DNA from: Gemmatimonadota bacterium
GTDB taxonomy: Bacteria > Gemmatimonadota > Gemmatimonadetes > Longimicrobiales > Gaopeijiaceae
Reading direction: 5' to 3'
Assembly (NCBI GenBank): GCA_022340755.1
Contig: JAJDNI010000100.1
Coordinates: forward strand, 1 to 40,394
DNA: 40,394 bases
Position 1 is the stretch's first letter. Each line of letters opens with the position of its first letter. The notes beneath the pieces are model-generated. The model ran no database searches and was not told the origin of the DNA. It saw only the letters and a program-made list of their open reading frames with translations. Of this stretch, positions 26,408-35,207 are shown piece after piece. The translations under genes were made by a program, and so were the position numbers.

Positions 26408-26435
26408 TTGACCGCCTGGATTGTTTCGGGATAGT
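26408..26435 (+). promoter_or_regulatory. Probable sigma-70-type promoter before the yqeY-like gene
   Basis: TTGACC at 26408-26413 (five of six to TTGACA) is followed after 16 bases by GATAGT at 26430-26435 (four of six to TATAAT). Transcription would start near 26442, in the gap after the HIT gene. This excludes the earliest in-frame TTG (26421) as start of the next gene. Confidence 0.5.
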
Positions 26436-26498
26436 TTCGGTTCACGGTCCCGGTCGATGTTCCTTCATCCACGAGAACGCACCGTGCAATCCGACTTG

Positions 26499-26927
26499 AT
26501 GAGCCGAATCCAGGCCGACCTGAACCAGGCGCGCAAGGCGCGCGACCGGGAACGCACGCTGGTGCTCTCCACCGCCATGGCGGAGCTCAAGAACCGGGAG
26601 ATCGAAGAGGGGCGCGACCTCGACGACGACGACGTCGTGGGTGTGCTCGCCAAGGCGATCAAGCAACGCCACGACGCCGCCGAGCAGATGCGCTCCGGAG
26701 CCCGGGAGGATCTCGCCGCCCGGGAGGATGCTCAGGCCGAGGTCCTCCAGGCCTACCTTCCGGCGGCCCTCGGGGAGGCCGATGTGAGGTCCATGGTCCG
26801 GGAGATCCTCGGAGGAGGCGCCACACAGATGGGGGCCGTCATGAGCCAGCTCATGCCGCGAATTCGCGGCCGCTTCGACGGAAAGGAAGCGAACCGCCTC
26901 GTGCGGGAGGAGTTGGAGGGCCGTTGA
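26499..26927 (+). CDS. GatB/YqeY domain-containing protein
   Basis: The 142-residue product matches the free-standing YqeY family, whose domain is also found at the C-terminus of the amidotransferase subunit GatB, where it binds tRNA. Seen here are the N-terminal helix IQADLNQARKARDRERT and LVLSTAMAELKNREIE. The C-terminal half has LPAALGEADVRSMVREIL, GAVMSQLMPRIRGRFDG and KEANRLVREEL. The function of free-standing members is not established. ATG 26499 gives the usual family N-terminus but has no ribosome-binding site; ATG 26457 and GTG 26484 in the same frame are alternatives. mutS2 begins 25 bases downstream. Confidence 0.88.
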   Translation: MSRIQADLNQARKARDRERTLVLSTAMAELKNREIEEGRDLDDDDVVGVLAKAIKQRHDAAEQMRSGAREDLAAREDAQAEVLQAYLPAALGEADVRSMVREILGGGATQMGAVMSQLMPRIRGRFDGKEANRLVREELEGR

Positions 26928-26952
26928 AGAACGTGAGCCCGTCCTGACTTCC

Positions 26953-29337
26953 ATGAGCCGACACGCGCTGGAGGTCCTGGAGTTCGACCGGGTTCTGGAA
27001 CGGGTCGGCCGACGCGCCGCTTCCGACCTCGGCCGCGCCCGGATCCGGGAGCTCACGCCGTCGTCCGACGTTCCCGCGCTGCGCAGGGAGCTGGCCCGCG
27101 TGGGCGCGACGATGCGCTTCGTCGACGAGAAGCCTTCCTGGGCGATGCCACCGATTCCGGACGTGCGTTCGGCGCTGCAGCAGCTCGCCGCCGGCGGGGC
27201 GGTCCTGGAGCCGCTTGAGCTCCACGCCATGGCCGTTCTGTTGGCTTCTTCACGCATCGCGGCGTCGGAGCTCGATGCCCGCGAGACCCGCTACGAGGAG
27301 CTCTTCACGATCCGGGAGCGCCTCTACACCGATCGCGCCACGGAGGAGCTGCTGGACCGCTCCGTGGACGCCGATGGCCAGGTGCTGGATACGGCCTCAC
27401 GGGATCTGCGGCACATCCGCGACCGGATGAAGGGCGCCCACACCCGTATCGTGCGCCAGCTCGAAGCCTATCTGCGGACGCTCCCTGAGCGCTACCTGGT
27501 GGGTGACGCGTCGGTGTCCATTCGCGACGGACGGTACGTCATTCCCATTCGGCGAGAGGGAAAAGGTGAGGTGGGAGGGATCGTCCACGACGAATCCCAC
27601 ACGGGGGCAACGCTCTTCGTGGAGCCGCCCGTGGCCATCGACCTCATGAACCAGCTTAGAGAGCTCGAGCGCGAGGAAGCCCGGGAGATCCGCCGCATCC
27701 TCGGCGAGCTGTCGTCGCGACTCGCGCCGTTTCGCGATTCGCTCGCCGGCGCCTCGGATGCGCTCGTGGAGCTGGACTCGCTCCTCGCCCGGGCGCGCAG
27801 CGCCCTGGCGTGGCGTGCGACGGTTCCCGATCTGGCGGAAGCCGGTGCGCCGACGTTTCGGATCCTGCAGGCGCGACACCCGCTCCTGCTGGAGTCGGAG
27901 GACGCGTCGGGCAAGCCCGTCGTGCCCTTCGACCTGGAGGTGGAGCCCGGAGAGCGGGCCCTTGTGGTGTCCGGTCCCAACACGGGCGGGAAGAGCGTTT
28001 TCCTGAAAGCGACGGGGCTCATCGCGGCGTTGGCGCAGAGCGGGGTGGTGCCGCCGGTGGGCGAAGGCACGGTGTTGCCGGTCTTCGACGCGATCTTCGC
28101 CGACATCGGGGACGAGCAGTCCATAACCCGGAGCCTGTCCACGTTCTCGGCGCACCTGGCCAACCTCGCGGATCTGGTGACCGACGCCGACGCCCGCTCC
28201 CTCGTGCTCATCGACGAGATGGGCACCGGGACGGATCCGGCGGAAGGCGCCGCACTGGCCAGGGCTGTGCTGGAGGAGTTGGTGGCGCGAGGGGCCTTGA
28301 CCGTGGTGTCGTCGCACCTGGGGGAGCTCAAGCGACTGGATGGTGAGGGCACCGGGATCGTCAATGCGTCGCTCCAGTTCGACCCCGACCGCATGGAGCC
28401 CACCTACAACCTGGTGAAGGGGCGGCCGGGCAGGAGCTACGGCCTCGCCATCGCGCGCCGTCTCGGCTTCCCACCGGCGGTCCTGGACAAGGCGGAAGGG
28501 TTCCTGGAGAGCGGCGAGGTGCGAGTGGAGGACCTCCTCGAGCGCCTCGAGCGGAAGGAGCGCGACGCGGAGCGCCAAACGCGGGAGTTGGAGATCGAGC
28601 GCTCGGAGGCCGCCCGACTGCGAGCCGAGGTCACCGAGCGGGAACGGACGCTCCGGGCCGCCGAGCGCTCCGCCGAGGAGCGTGCGCGAGAGGAAGCCCG
28701 GCGTGTGCTCATGGAGGCCCGCGCGGAGGTGGAGCAGGCCATCGACGAGGTCCGGGCCGCAGCTAGGTCCGACGCCGACCTGGAGGAGGCTTCCCACCGC
28801 GCCCGTCGCCGGGTCGAGGAGGCCGCTCGCCGGAGCCGGCCGAAGCGTGGGACCCCGGCGCGGGCCAAGCGATCGAATCCCCGGGCCCTCTCCGTAGGGG
28901 ACCGTGTGCGCGTGCACGCCACCGGAGCGAAGGGCGCCGTTCTCGAGGTCCGTGAAGGCCGAGCCCTGGTGGAGGTAGGGGCCCTGCGCCTCGAGCTCCC
29001 CCTCGACGACCTGGAGCCGCTTGGCGTTGGGGACGCCAAACCACCCGACGGGCGCAGGTCCGCCGGTGGCTGGACGGGGCCGACGGGTGGCCCGGTGCGC
29101 ACCGAGGTCGATCTCCGCGGCCTGAGGGTGGATGAGCTCGACACGGAGCTGATGCGTGTCCTCGATCAGGCCGTACTGGAGGATCTCTCCGAGGTGCGCA
29201 TCATCCATGGGAAGGGCACGGGGGCGCTACGCCAGAGGGTCGCGGAGCTGCTGGCCGGAGACGCCCGCGTAGTGGCGCATCGCATGGGTGGTCCCACCGA
29301 GGGCGGTGCAGGGGTCACCGTCGTGACGCTCAGATGA
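26953..29337 (+). CDS. mutS2: Endonuclease MutS2
   Basis: MutS2 is a MutS paralogue that lacks the mismatch-recognition domain. It suppresses recombination in some bacteria and rescues collided ribosomes in others. The 794-residue protein has the core/lever domain, the ATPase with GPNTGGKS (Lys347), then DEMGTGTDPAEGAALA and the SSHLGELK block. A long Arg/Glu-rich coiled coil (residues about 515-640) and a KOW-like linker follow. A C-terminal Smr nuclease domain (residues about 713-794) has DLRG and HGKGTGALR (His752). All parts are intact. The stop overlaps dnaG (ATGA), the start of a six-gene run of four-base overlaps. Confidence 0.97.
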   Translation: MSRHALEVLEFDRVLERVGRRAASDLGRARIRELTPSSDVPALRRELARVGATMRFVDEKPSWAMPPIPDVRSALQQLAAGGAVLEPLELHAMAVLLASSRIAASELDARETRYEELFTIRERLYTDRATEELLDRSVDADGQVLDTASRDLRHIRDRMKGAHTRIVRQLEAYLRTLPERYLVGDASVSIRDGRYVIPIRREGKGEVGGIVHDESHTGATLFVEPPVAIDLMNQLRELEREEAREIRRILGELSSRLAPFRDSLAGASDALVELDSLLARARSALAWRATVPDLAEAGAPTFRILQARHPLLLESEDASGKPVVPFDLEVEPGERALVVSGPNTGGKSVFLKATGLIAALAQSGVVPPVGEGTVLPVFDAIFADIGDEQSITRSLSTFSAHLANLADLVTDADARSLVLIDEMGTGTDPAEGAALARAVLEELVARGALTVVSSHLGELKRLDGEGTGIVNASLQFDPDRMEPTYNLVKGRPGRSYGLAIARRLGFPPAVLDKAEGFLESGEVRVEDLLERLERKERDAERQTRELEIERSEAARLRAEVTERERTLRAAERSAEERAREEARRVLMEARAEVEQAIDEVRAAARSDADLEEASHRARRRVEEAARRSRPKRGTPARAKRSNPRALSVGDRVRVHATGAKGAVLEVREGRALVEVGALRLELPLDDLEPLGVGDAKPPDGRRSAGGWTGPTGGPVRTEVDLRGLRVDELDTELMRVLDQAVLEDLSEVRIIHGKGTGALRQRVAELLAGDARVVAHRMGGPTEGGAGVTVVTLR

Positions 29338-31145
29338 TCCCCGACGAACAGGTGGAGGAGGTCCGTGCCCGCGCGGACATCGTGGAGCTCGTCGGGGAGT
29401 TCGTCAGCCTCAAGAAGGTAGGTCGGCAGTACAAGGCGAACTGCCCGTTCCACGAGGAGCGCACACCGTCGTTCTACGTGACGCCGGACAAGGGCTTCTA
29501 CAAGTGCTTCGGGTGCGGCAAGTCGGGCGACGTCTTCTCGTTCGTCATGGAGAAGCTCGGCCTGGACTTCGTGGAAGCGGTCCGGTACGTGGCCGGCCGG
29601 GCGGGGGTGGAGCTGCGAGAGGTATCACGGCAGCGGGAGGAGGAGGATCCCAACGCGCCGCTCTACGAGATGAACGCCTTTGCGCAGGCATGGTTCCGGG
29701 AGCGACTCACGGATCCCTCCACCGGGGCAGGGGCTCAAGCCTACCTCCGGAACAGGGGGATCGACGCATCGACGGCCGAGCGCTTCGGGTTGGGGTTCGC
29801 ACCGGACGAGTGGCGGAGCCTACGGGACGCGGCGGCGAAGCATGGGATGGACGAAGAGCTGATGGTCGAAGTCGGGCTCCTCGCCCGACGCGAACGTGAC
29901 AACGAGCCGTACGACAGGTTCCGGGGACGCATCATCTTCCCCATCGAAGCGCTGTCCGGGAAGGTGATTGCGTTCGGGGGGCGGATCATTGCCGAGGACC
30001 GCAAGGATGCTCCCAAGTACCTCAACTCTCCCGAGTCGCCCATCTACCACAAGAGCCACAACCTCTACGGGCTGTCGTGGGCCCGCCACTCCATCCGACG
30101 GGAGGAGTCAGCCATCGTCGTCGAGGGGTACATGGACGTTGTGTCGCTGGCGGCCCACGGTTTCGAGAACGTCGTGGCGCCCCTGGGCACGGCCCTGACC
30201 ACGGAGCAGGCCAAGCTCCTCGGACGGTACGCGCAGCGGGTGTTCCTCCTCTTCGACAGCGATGCGGCCGGGCTCAGGGCCACCTTCCGAGCGGGCGACA
30301 CCCTTTTGGAGGAGGGCCTCCATCCGGCGGTAGTGACGTTGCCGGCCGGCGAAGACCCGGACACGATGGTACGACACGCCGGGAGCGACGTGCTCCGGAC
30401 ACACCTCGACGACGCCCTCGACGTGCTGGACCGCAAGCTCCAGATCCTCGAGCAGCGAGACTTCTTCACGTCCATCGAGAGGACCCGCCAGGCCGTCGAC
30501 CGACTCCTCCCCACGCTTCGGGCGGCGGCCGACCCGACGCTGCGGGACATCTACGTCGCGAAGGTTGCCAGTCGCACCGGTGTACGTCGGGAGACGCTGG
30601 AATCGGAGCTGAAGCGTGCCGCCGGAGCGACCCATGCCCGAACCGAGGCGGGAGGCCCTCGGCCGACTTCCACGCCACGCGTTCCCCGGCTGGGCGCCGA
30701 GCGCGCGCTTCTGCTCATCATGACCAAGAGTCGGGACTTCGTGGAGCGGGCGGGAGAGCGGCTCGGACCCGAGGACCTTGTAGATTCAGCCTACCGAGCC
30801 ATCTTTCAGGCGCTTCTCGACGACCCTGACCTCCGCTCTCCGCCGTCGTCGATGGACCCGGTCGCTGCCGAGCGACTGCGGGAGATTCTTGAGGATCCCG
30901 AGGAGATCGGCCATGCCTCGAGGGTCTTCGAGGATACCGTGGCCCGGATCCGGGTGGCGACGCTGGATCGCCGGATCGAAGCGCTGAATCGACGTATCGA
31001 GAGCGCGCGGGACGAAGCGGAGAAGCTCGCGCTGATGGAAGAGAAGACGAGGCTCTCGGGCGAGCGCAGGGAGCTGGCGCCCGACGACTGGAGCACGACT
31101 GCCAGGTGGCTTCGTGCCGACCCCAACAAGCAGCGGGACCGATGA
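29334..31145 (+). CDS. dnaG: DNA primase
   Basis: DnaG makes the RNA primers for replication. The 603-residue protein has the CHC2 zinc finger (Cys37, His40, Cys58, Cys61 in NCPFHEERTPSF and YKCFGCGKSGD). The catalytic core includes a TOPRIM domain (VVEGYMDVVSLAAHG and LLFDSDAAG). The C-terminal region, residues about 450-603, would bind the DnaB helicase. In many bacteria dnaG is followed by rpoD; here it is followed by a coiled-coil zinc-ribbon gene and recJ instead. It overlaps mutS2 and the following gene by ATGA each, so its dose is tied to theirs. Confidence 0.97.
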   Translation: MIPDEQVEEVRARADIVELVGEFVSLKKVGRQYKANCPFHEERTPSFYVTPDKGFYKCFGCGKSGDVFSFVMEKLGLDFVEAVRYVAGRAGVELREVSRQREEEDPNAPLYEMNAFAQAWFRERLTDPSTGAGAQAYLRNRGIDASTAERFGLGFAPDEWRSLRDAAAKHGMDEELMVEVGLLARRERDNEPYDRFRGRIIFPIEALSGKVIAFGGRIIAEDRKDAPKYLNSPESPIYHKSHNLYGLSWARHSIRREESAIVVEGYMDVVSLAAHGFENVVAPLGTALTTEQAKLLGRYAQRVFLLFDSDAAGLRATFRAGDTLLEEGLHPAVVTLPAGEDPDTMVRHAGSDVLRTHLDDALDVLDRKLQILEQRDFFTSIERTRQAVDRLLPTLRAAADPTLRDIYVAKVASRTGVRRETLESELKRAAGATHARTEAGGPRPTSTPRVPRLGAERALLLIMTKSRDFVERAGERLGPEDLVDSAYRAIFQALLDDPDLRSPPSSMDPVAAERLREILEDPEEIGHASRVFEDTVARIRVATLDRRIEALNRRIESARDEAEKLALMEEKTRLSGERRELAPDDWSTTARWLRADPNKQRDR

Positions 31146-31891
31146 CGGAGCAAGCAAGAACGGCGTTGAAGCAGTTGCAGCACCTCGACAATCAGATCGC
31201 CGACGCCGAGGAGAAGGTGACGGGTTTCGATCCGCAGTTTGCCGAGGTGGAAGAACCGGCGCTGGTACTGGAGAGCGAGGTCGAGACCACGCGCAAACGA
31301 CTCCAGGAGATGAAGGTCGAGGAGCGCCGGCTCGAGGTCTCCGTCGACGAGAAGCGCACGCGCCTGAAGCGCCTCGAAGAGCGTATGGGGTCCGTCCGGA
31401 ACCTCCGCGAGGAAGCCGCGGTCACGGCCGAGAACGACATGGTGAAGCGGGCCCTGCAAAACGACGAGCAGGAGGCGTTCACGCTCATCGATCAGATGCG
31501 GAAGATCGAGGATAGGCTCAAGGAGCTCACGGAAGCTCTCGCTGAAGCCGAGGCGCTGGTCGAGCCACGCCGCCAGGAGCTGCTGGCCGACCGCGAGGCC
31601 GCGAAGGCCGACCTGGAGCGCCTCAGGGCCGAGCGGGAAGCGTTCGCCACCGACCTCGATCCCCGTGAGCTCCGGCTATACGATGGTATCCGCGCGGGAG
31701 GCCGCCGGAGAGCGGTGGCGGAGCTCACCGCCGACGGCGCGTGCGGCAACTGCTTCGGAATGGTTCCGCTGCAGCTTCAGAACGAGATCCGGCACGGCAC
31801 GTCCCTCATCCGGTGCGAGGCCTGTGGCGTGATCCTGGCCGCGCCGAACCCCGAAGAGTCGACCGGCGGCGAGGCTGCAGCACAGGGGTGA
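31142..31891 (+). CDS. Coiled-coil protein with C-terminal C4 zinc ribbon (DUF164 family)
   Basis: The 249-residue protein is predicted to be almost wholly coiled coil from residue 5 to about 180 (repeated Glu/Leu/Arg heptads). A zinc ribbon with Cys201-x2-Cys204 and Cys225-x2-Cys228 (CGNCFG and CEACG) follows, separated by the family block VPLQLQNEIRHG. This family is widespread and often annotated as a nucleic-acid-binding protein, but its molecular role is not established. Translational coupling to dnaG before it (ATGA) and recJ after it (GTGA) supports a link to DNA metabolism. The ATG at 31142 is preferred over an in-frame ATG at 31106 inside dnaG. Confidence 0.85.
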   Translation: MTEQARTALKQLQHLDNQIADAEEKVTGFDPQFAEVEEPALVLESEVETTRKRLQEMKVEERRLEVSVDEKRTRLKRLEERMGSVRNLREEAAVTAENDMVKRALQNDEQEAFTLIDQMRKIEDRLKELTEALAEAEALVEPRRQELLADREAAKADLERLRAEREAFATDLDPRELRLYDGIRAGGRRRAVAELTADGACGNCFGMVPLQLQNEIRHGTSLIRCEACGVILAAPNPEESTGGEAAAQG

Positions 31892-33654
31892 ACCACCTGC
31901 GCCGTTCCCCTTCGGCGTCCAGGCTCACCCCTCCCGAAGCTCGCTGGGCGGAAGCCGAGGCCCCCGCGCCCGAGGTCGTAGCCCGGCTCGCTCGGGAGCT
32001 TCATCTGCCGGAAGCCCTCTGTGCGGTCCTTGCCGTCCGCGGGATCGAGGACGGCGAAGTGGCCAAGCGCTTTCTCCGCCCCCTGCTGGACCAGCTCCAC
32101 GACCCCGCTCTCCTTGCCGACGGGGAAGTCGCGGCCGAGCGCATCGCCAGTGCGGTGAGGCGGGGCGAGTCCATCCTTGTCCACGGTGACTACGACGTCG
32201 ACGGGATGTGTGCCACCGCTCTCTATGCCCGCTTCCTGAGGGCCCACGGTGGTCGGGTGGTGCCCTTCGTTCCGCATCGGATGCGGGACGGCTACGACTT
32301 CGGGGAGGCAGGTCTTCGCGTGGCGCGCGAATCGGATGCGACGCTCATCGTCACGGCGGATTGCGGAACGGTGGCGCACGACCCGGTGGCGGCGGCCCGG
32401 CGAGAAGGCATCGACGTGGTGGTGACGGACCACCATACGGTGGCGACCGGGCTCCCGGAGGCCACGGCGCTGGTGAACCCACAGCGTCCCGATTGCCGCT
32501 ATCCGGAGAAGGGGCTGTGCGGCACCGGCCTGGCCTACAAGGTGTGCACGCTGGTGGCGCGGCATCTGGCCGTGGATAGCGCTCCCCTGGGCGAGCTCCT
32601 CGACCTCGTCGCTCTGGCCACCGTGGCGGATCTCGTACCGCTGCTGGGAGAGAATCGCGTGCTGGTGCGACAGGGTCTCAAGCGCTTCGCCGCGACGCGG
32701 GTCGCGGGCGTGAGGGCACTCCTTCGGGTGACGGGAGTGGACGCCGCGAACGTCAACGCCGGCCAACTGGGGTTCGTGGTGGCGCCGCGCCTGAATGCGG
32801 CCGGTCGGTTGGGCGAGTCCGACGACGCACTGCAGCTGCTACTGACGGAAGACGATCAGGAGGCCGACCAGTTGGCGCGACAGCTGGACGACATCAACGG
32901 GGTGCGCCAGGAGGAGGACCGGCGCACGTTGGCGGAAGCCCTGGATCTCCTGGAAGCCGACTACGATCCGGAGCGGGACTACGGGGTCGTCCTGGCAAGG
33001 GAGGGGTGGCATCCCGGCGTCATCGGCATCGTCGCTTCCCGGGTTGTCGAGCGGATCCATCGTCCTGTGGTCATGGTGGCGCTCAGCAGCGACAAGGGCA
33101 GGGGGAGCGCCCGATCGATTCCCGGCTTCCACCTGTACGAGGCGCTCGCCTCGTGCCGTGAGCACCTGGATCGCTTTGGTGGCCACCGTCAGGCCGCCGG
33201 GATGGACCTCGACCGGCCGTCGCTACCGGCTTTTCGAAGGGCGTTCCAGTCCGAGGCCCGCCGCCGTCTGGAGGGAGTGGACCTCCGGCCGGAGCTCCGC
33301 GTCGACCTGGAGCTTCCCCTGGACCAGGTGGATCTGGAGCTCATCCACTGGCTGGAGTACATGGGCCCTCACGGGATCGGGAACCCTCGACCGGTGTTCG
33401 TCGCCCGGAACGTGTCCCTGGAGGGCGCACGAACGGTGAAGGAGACGCACCTCAAGGTCGCCCTGCGCGACGGTGGCAGCATGCTCGATGCCATCGGCTT
33501 CGGGGTCGCCGAGAGGCACCCGCCCGAGACCCTCCGGGGCGGAGGCTACGATGTGGCCCTCAAGCTGGAGCGCAACGAGTGGAAGGGGATCGTTCGGCCC
33601 CAGGCACGCCTGCTGGACCTGCGGCCCTCGACCGGAGGTGGAGACGCCCCTTGA
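31888..33654 (+). CDS. recJ: Single-stranded-DNA-specific exonuclease RecJ
   Basis: RecJ degrades single-stranded DNA from the 5' end in recombination and repair. The 588-residue protein has the DHH phosphoesterase motifs: Asp101/Asp103/Asp105 in DYDVDG, Asp181-His182-His183 in VVTDHHTVA, and VALATVADLVPL. The DHHA1 part shows HPGVIGIVASRV and FGGHRQAAGM, and an OB fold lies in between and after. The GTG at 31888 overlaps the previous stop (GTGA) and leaves about 60 residues before the catalytic region, normal for the family. An upstream in-frame start at 31741 would lie inside the previous gene and is rejected. Its stop overlaps rsmD (TTGA). Confidence 0.96.
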   Translation: MNHLRRSPSASRLTPPEARWAEAEAPAPEVVARLARELHLPEALCAVLAVRGIEDGEVAKRFLRPLLDQLHDPALLADGEVAAERIASAVRRGESILVHGDYDVDGMCATALYARFLRAHGGRVVPFVPHRMRDGYDFGEAGLRVARESDATLIVTADCGTVAHDPVAAARREGIDVVVTDHHTVATGLPEATALVNPQRPDCRYPEKGLCGTGLAYKVCTLVARHLAVDSAPLGELLDLVALATVADLVPLLGENRVLVRQGLKRFAATRVAGVRALLRVTGVDAANVNAGQLGFVVAPRLNAAGRLGESDDALQLLLTEDDQEADQLARQLDDINGVRQEEDRRTLAEALDLLEADYDPERDYGVVLAREGWHPGVIGIVASRVVERIHRPVVMVALSSDKGRGSARSIPGFHLYEALASCREHLDRFGGHRQAAGMDLDRPSLPAFRRAFQSEARRRLEGVDLRPELRVDLELPLDQVDLELIHWLEYMGPHGIGNPRPVFVARNVSLEGARTVKETHLKVALRDGGSMLDAIGFGVAERHPPETLRGGGYDVALKLERNEWKGIVRPQARLLDLRPSTGGGDAP

Positions 33655-34178
33655 GGATCATCGCTGGTCGCTGGAAGGGTCACCACCTGAAGCCCCTCAA
33701 GGGGCGAGACGTCCGCCCCACCACGGATCGCGTGCGCGAGGCCTGGATGTCGGCGCTGGGCGCGAGGATCGGAGGTCTCGACGTCGTCGACCTCTTCGCT
33801 GGATCCGGCGCCCTCGGCCTGGAGGCGCTGAGCCGCGGAGCGAGGCACGTCGTGTTTGTCGAGCGCGCCCGTGGCGCTCTCCGCGTGCTCGAGGCCAACA
33901 TCGACCTCCTCCACGCCTGGAGCGAGGTAACCGTCGTAGCGGACGAGGTGTTCAAGTACCTTCGCTCCGTGGAACAGAGGGCGTTCGACGTCGCCCTCGC
34001 GGATCCACCCTACCGACAGGGCGACGCCGCCCGGCTGGTGGAAACCTTCGGCTCCCGACCGTTTGCGCTGGAGCTCTGGCTGGAGCATCCTTGGCGTGAA
34101 GTCCTTCCTGTGCCGCCGGATGCCAGGACCCGGCGCTACGGGGACACCGCCCTCACCACCCTGACCGTCGAACCATGA
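33651..34178 (+). CDS. rsmD: 16S rRNA (guanine-966 N2)-methyltransferase RsmD
   Basis: RsmD methylates G966 of 16S rRNA in the assembled small subunit. The 175-residue protein starts LRIIAGRWKG-like (first codon TTG), has RPTTDRVREAWMSAL and the SAM loop DLFAGSGALGLEALSRGA. The catalytic Asp118-Pro-Pro-Tyr121 (ADPPYRQ) is present. TTG 33651 overlaps the recJ stop (TTGA) and has GGAG seven bases upstream (33640-33643), which with the conserved N-terminus decides the start. rsmD followed by coaD is a very common bacterial pair, and they overlap here by ATGA. Confidence 0.96.
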   Translation: MRIIAGRWKGHHLKPLKGRDVRPTTDRVREAWMSALGARIGGLDVVDLFAGSGALGLEALSRGARHVVFVERARGALRVLEANIDLLHAWSEVTVVADEVFKYLRSVEQRAFDVALADPPYRQGDAARLVETFGSRPFALELWLEHPWREVLPVPPDARTRRYGDTALTTLTVEP

Positions 34179-34678
34179 ACGCGTCCAGCCCTGTCGTGGC
34201 CATCTATCCCGGATCCTTCGATCCCATCACCCGGGGTCACGAAGACATCGCACGGCGGACGCTGCGCGTCGCGGACCGCCTCATCATCGCCGTGGCGCAT
34301 ACGGCCACACAGTCCAAGAACAGCCTCTTCGACGTCGATGAACGACTTGAGCTCATGCGCCTGGTCTTCGCCGAAGAGGACCGGGTGGAGGCGTGTGCAT
34401 TCAGCGGACTCCTGGTGGATTTCGCCCGGGCACGCGACGTGCGCTTCGTCATCCGCGGCCTCAGGGCGGTGTCGGACTTCGAGTACGAGCTGCAGATGGC
34501 TCAGATGAACCGAGAGCTCTGGCCGGACCTGGAAACCGTGTTCCTGGCGCCGGAGGTGGATTATTCGTTCCTGTCGTCCTCGCTCGTTAGAGAGGTCGCG
34601 AGGCTGGGCGGGGATGTGAGCCGCTTCGTTTCTCCCGTGGTGGCGCAGCGGGTCCGAGAGAAGCTCGCCGTGGGCTGA
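34175..34678 (+). CDS. coaD: Phosphopantetheine adenylyltransferase
   Basis: CoaD transfers AMP from ATP to 4'-phosphopantetheine, the penultimate step of coenzyme A synthesis. The 167-residue product has the nucleotidyltransferase motif in YPGSFDPITRGH (Thr19-x-Gly-His22). The family blocks FVIRGLRAVSDFEYELQMAQMNR and the second ATP-binding stretch YSFLSSSLVREVA are also present. It closes the mutS2-to-coaD run of overlapping genes. The next gene begins 144 bases later behind a promoter. Confidence 0.97.
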   Translation: MNASSPVVAIYPGSFDPITRGHEDIARRTLRVADRLIIAVAHTATQSKNSLFDVDERLELMRLVFAEEDRVEACAFSGLLVDFARARDVRFVIRGLRAVSDFEYELQMAQMNRELWPDLETVFLAPEVDYSFLSSSLVREVARLGGDVSRFVSPVVAQRVREKLAVG

Positions 34679-34702
34679 TGCGAGCCGCCGGGGCTCCCAC
34701 GC

Positions 34703-34732
34703 TTGCCCCGACATTTGTTCCCTTTTTATCAT
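34703..34732 (+). promoter_or_regulatory. Promoter of the partner-switching module
   Basis: TTGCCC at 34703-34708 (four of six to TTGACA) and TATCAT at 34727-34732 (five of six to TATAAT) are 18 bases apart, in a notably AT-rich patch (34711-34732) for this GC-rich region. Transcription would begin near 34739, giving a leader of about 84 bases before the STAS gene. It resembles a housekeeping sigma promoter. Confidence 0.6.
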
Positions 34733-34822
34733 TGTGGGTCTTGTACGGCCCAGGGGGAGGCGACGCCCGGCCCCTTCGCGAGGTCTTCCACCCTCGACCC
34801 CTCATTCGGGAGCATACGACCC

Positions 34823-35155
34823 ATGAGCTTTCAGGTGTCGCACAACGGTGGCGTAACCCTCGTGGAGGTGGAGGGTCAGCTCATCGTCGGCAACCGTCAG
34901 GAGCTCAAACAGAAGGTGCTCGAGCACCTCGAAGGTGGCGACCGGAAGTTCGTCATCGACTTCTCCAACACCGGGTACATCGACTCGTCCGGTCTGGGCG
35001 TGCTCGTGAGCCTCTCCAAGAAGATCCGTGAGCAGGGTGGGGAGTTGCGCCTGTCCAGCCTCAACGAGGACCTTCGCACGCTCTTCGAGCTCACGAAGCT
35101 CGATACGCTGTTCAAGATCGCGGACACGAAGGAAGAAGCCTTGGACGGGTTCTGA
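34823..35155 (+). CDS. STAS-domain anti-sigma factor antagonist (RsbV/SpoIIAA type)
   Basis: The 110-residue protein is a single STAS domain. In partner switching the unphosphorylated form binds the RsbW-type kinase and frees its target; the kinase phosphorylates a conserved serine to switch it off. The pattern GVTLVEVEGQLIVGN, then VIDFSNTGYIDSSGLGVL, contains the phosphorylation site, most likely Ser56 (second Ser of DSSG). ATG 34823 has GGGAG ten bases upstream and gives the standard STAS N-terminus. The kinase gene follows 52 bases later and the phosphatase directly after that, so all three parts of the switch are together. Confidence 0.9.
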   Translation: MSFQVSHNGGVTLVEVEGQLIVGNRQELKQKVLEHLEGGDRKFVIDFSNTGYIDSSGLGVLVSLSKKIREQGGELRLSSLNEDLRTLFELTKLDTLFKIADTKEEALDGF

Positions 35156-35207
35156 TCGGCTCCCGCATGTACGTCCAACGGTTCGCCCAGACGAGGGACT
35201 GAGCGTG

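Noticed and set aside
31741-31887. N-terminal extension of recJ over the zinc-ribbon codons
   Set aside because: That stretch is the conserved zinc ribbon in the other frame; GTG 31888 gives the GTGA overlap and a normal RecJ length.
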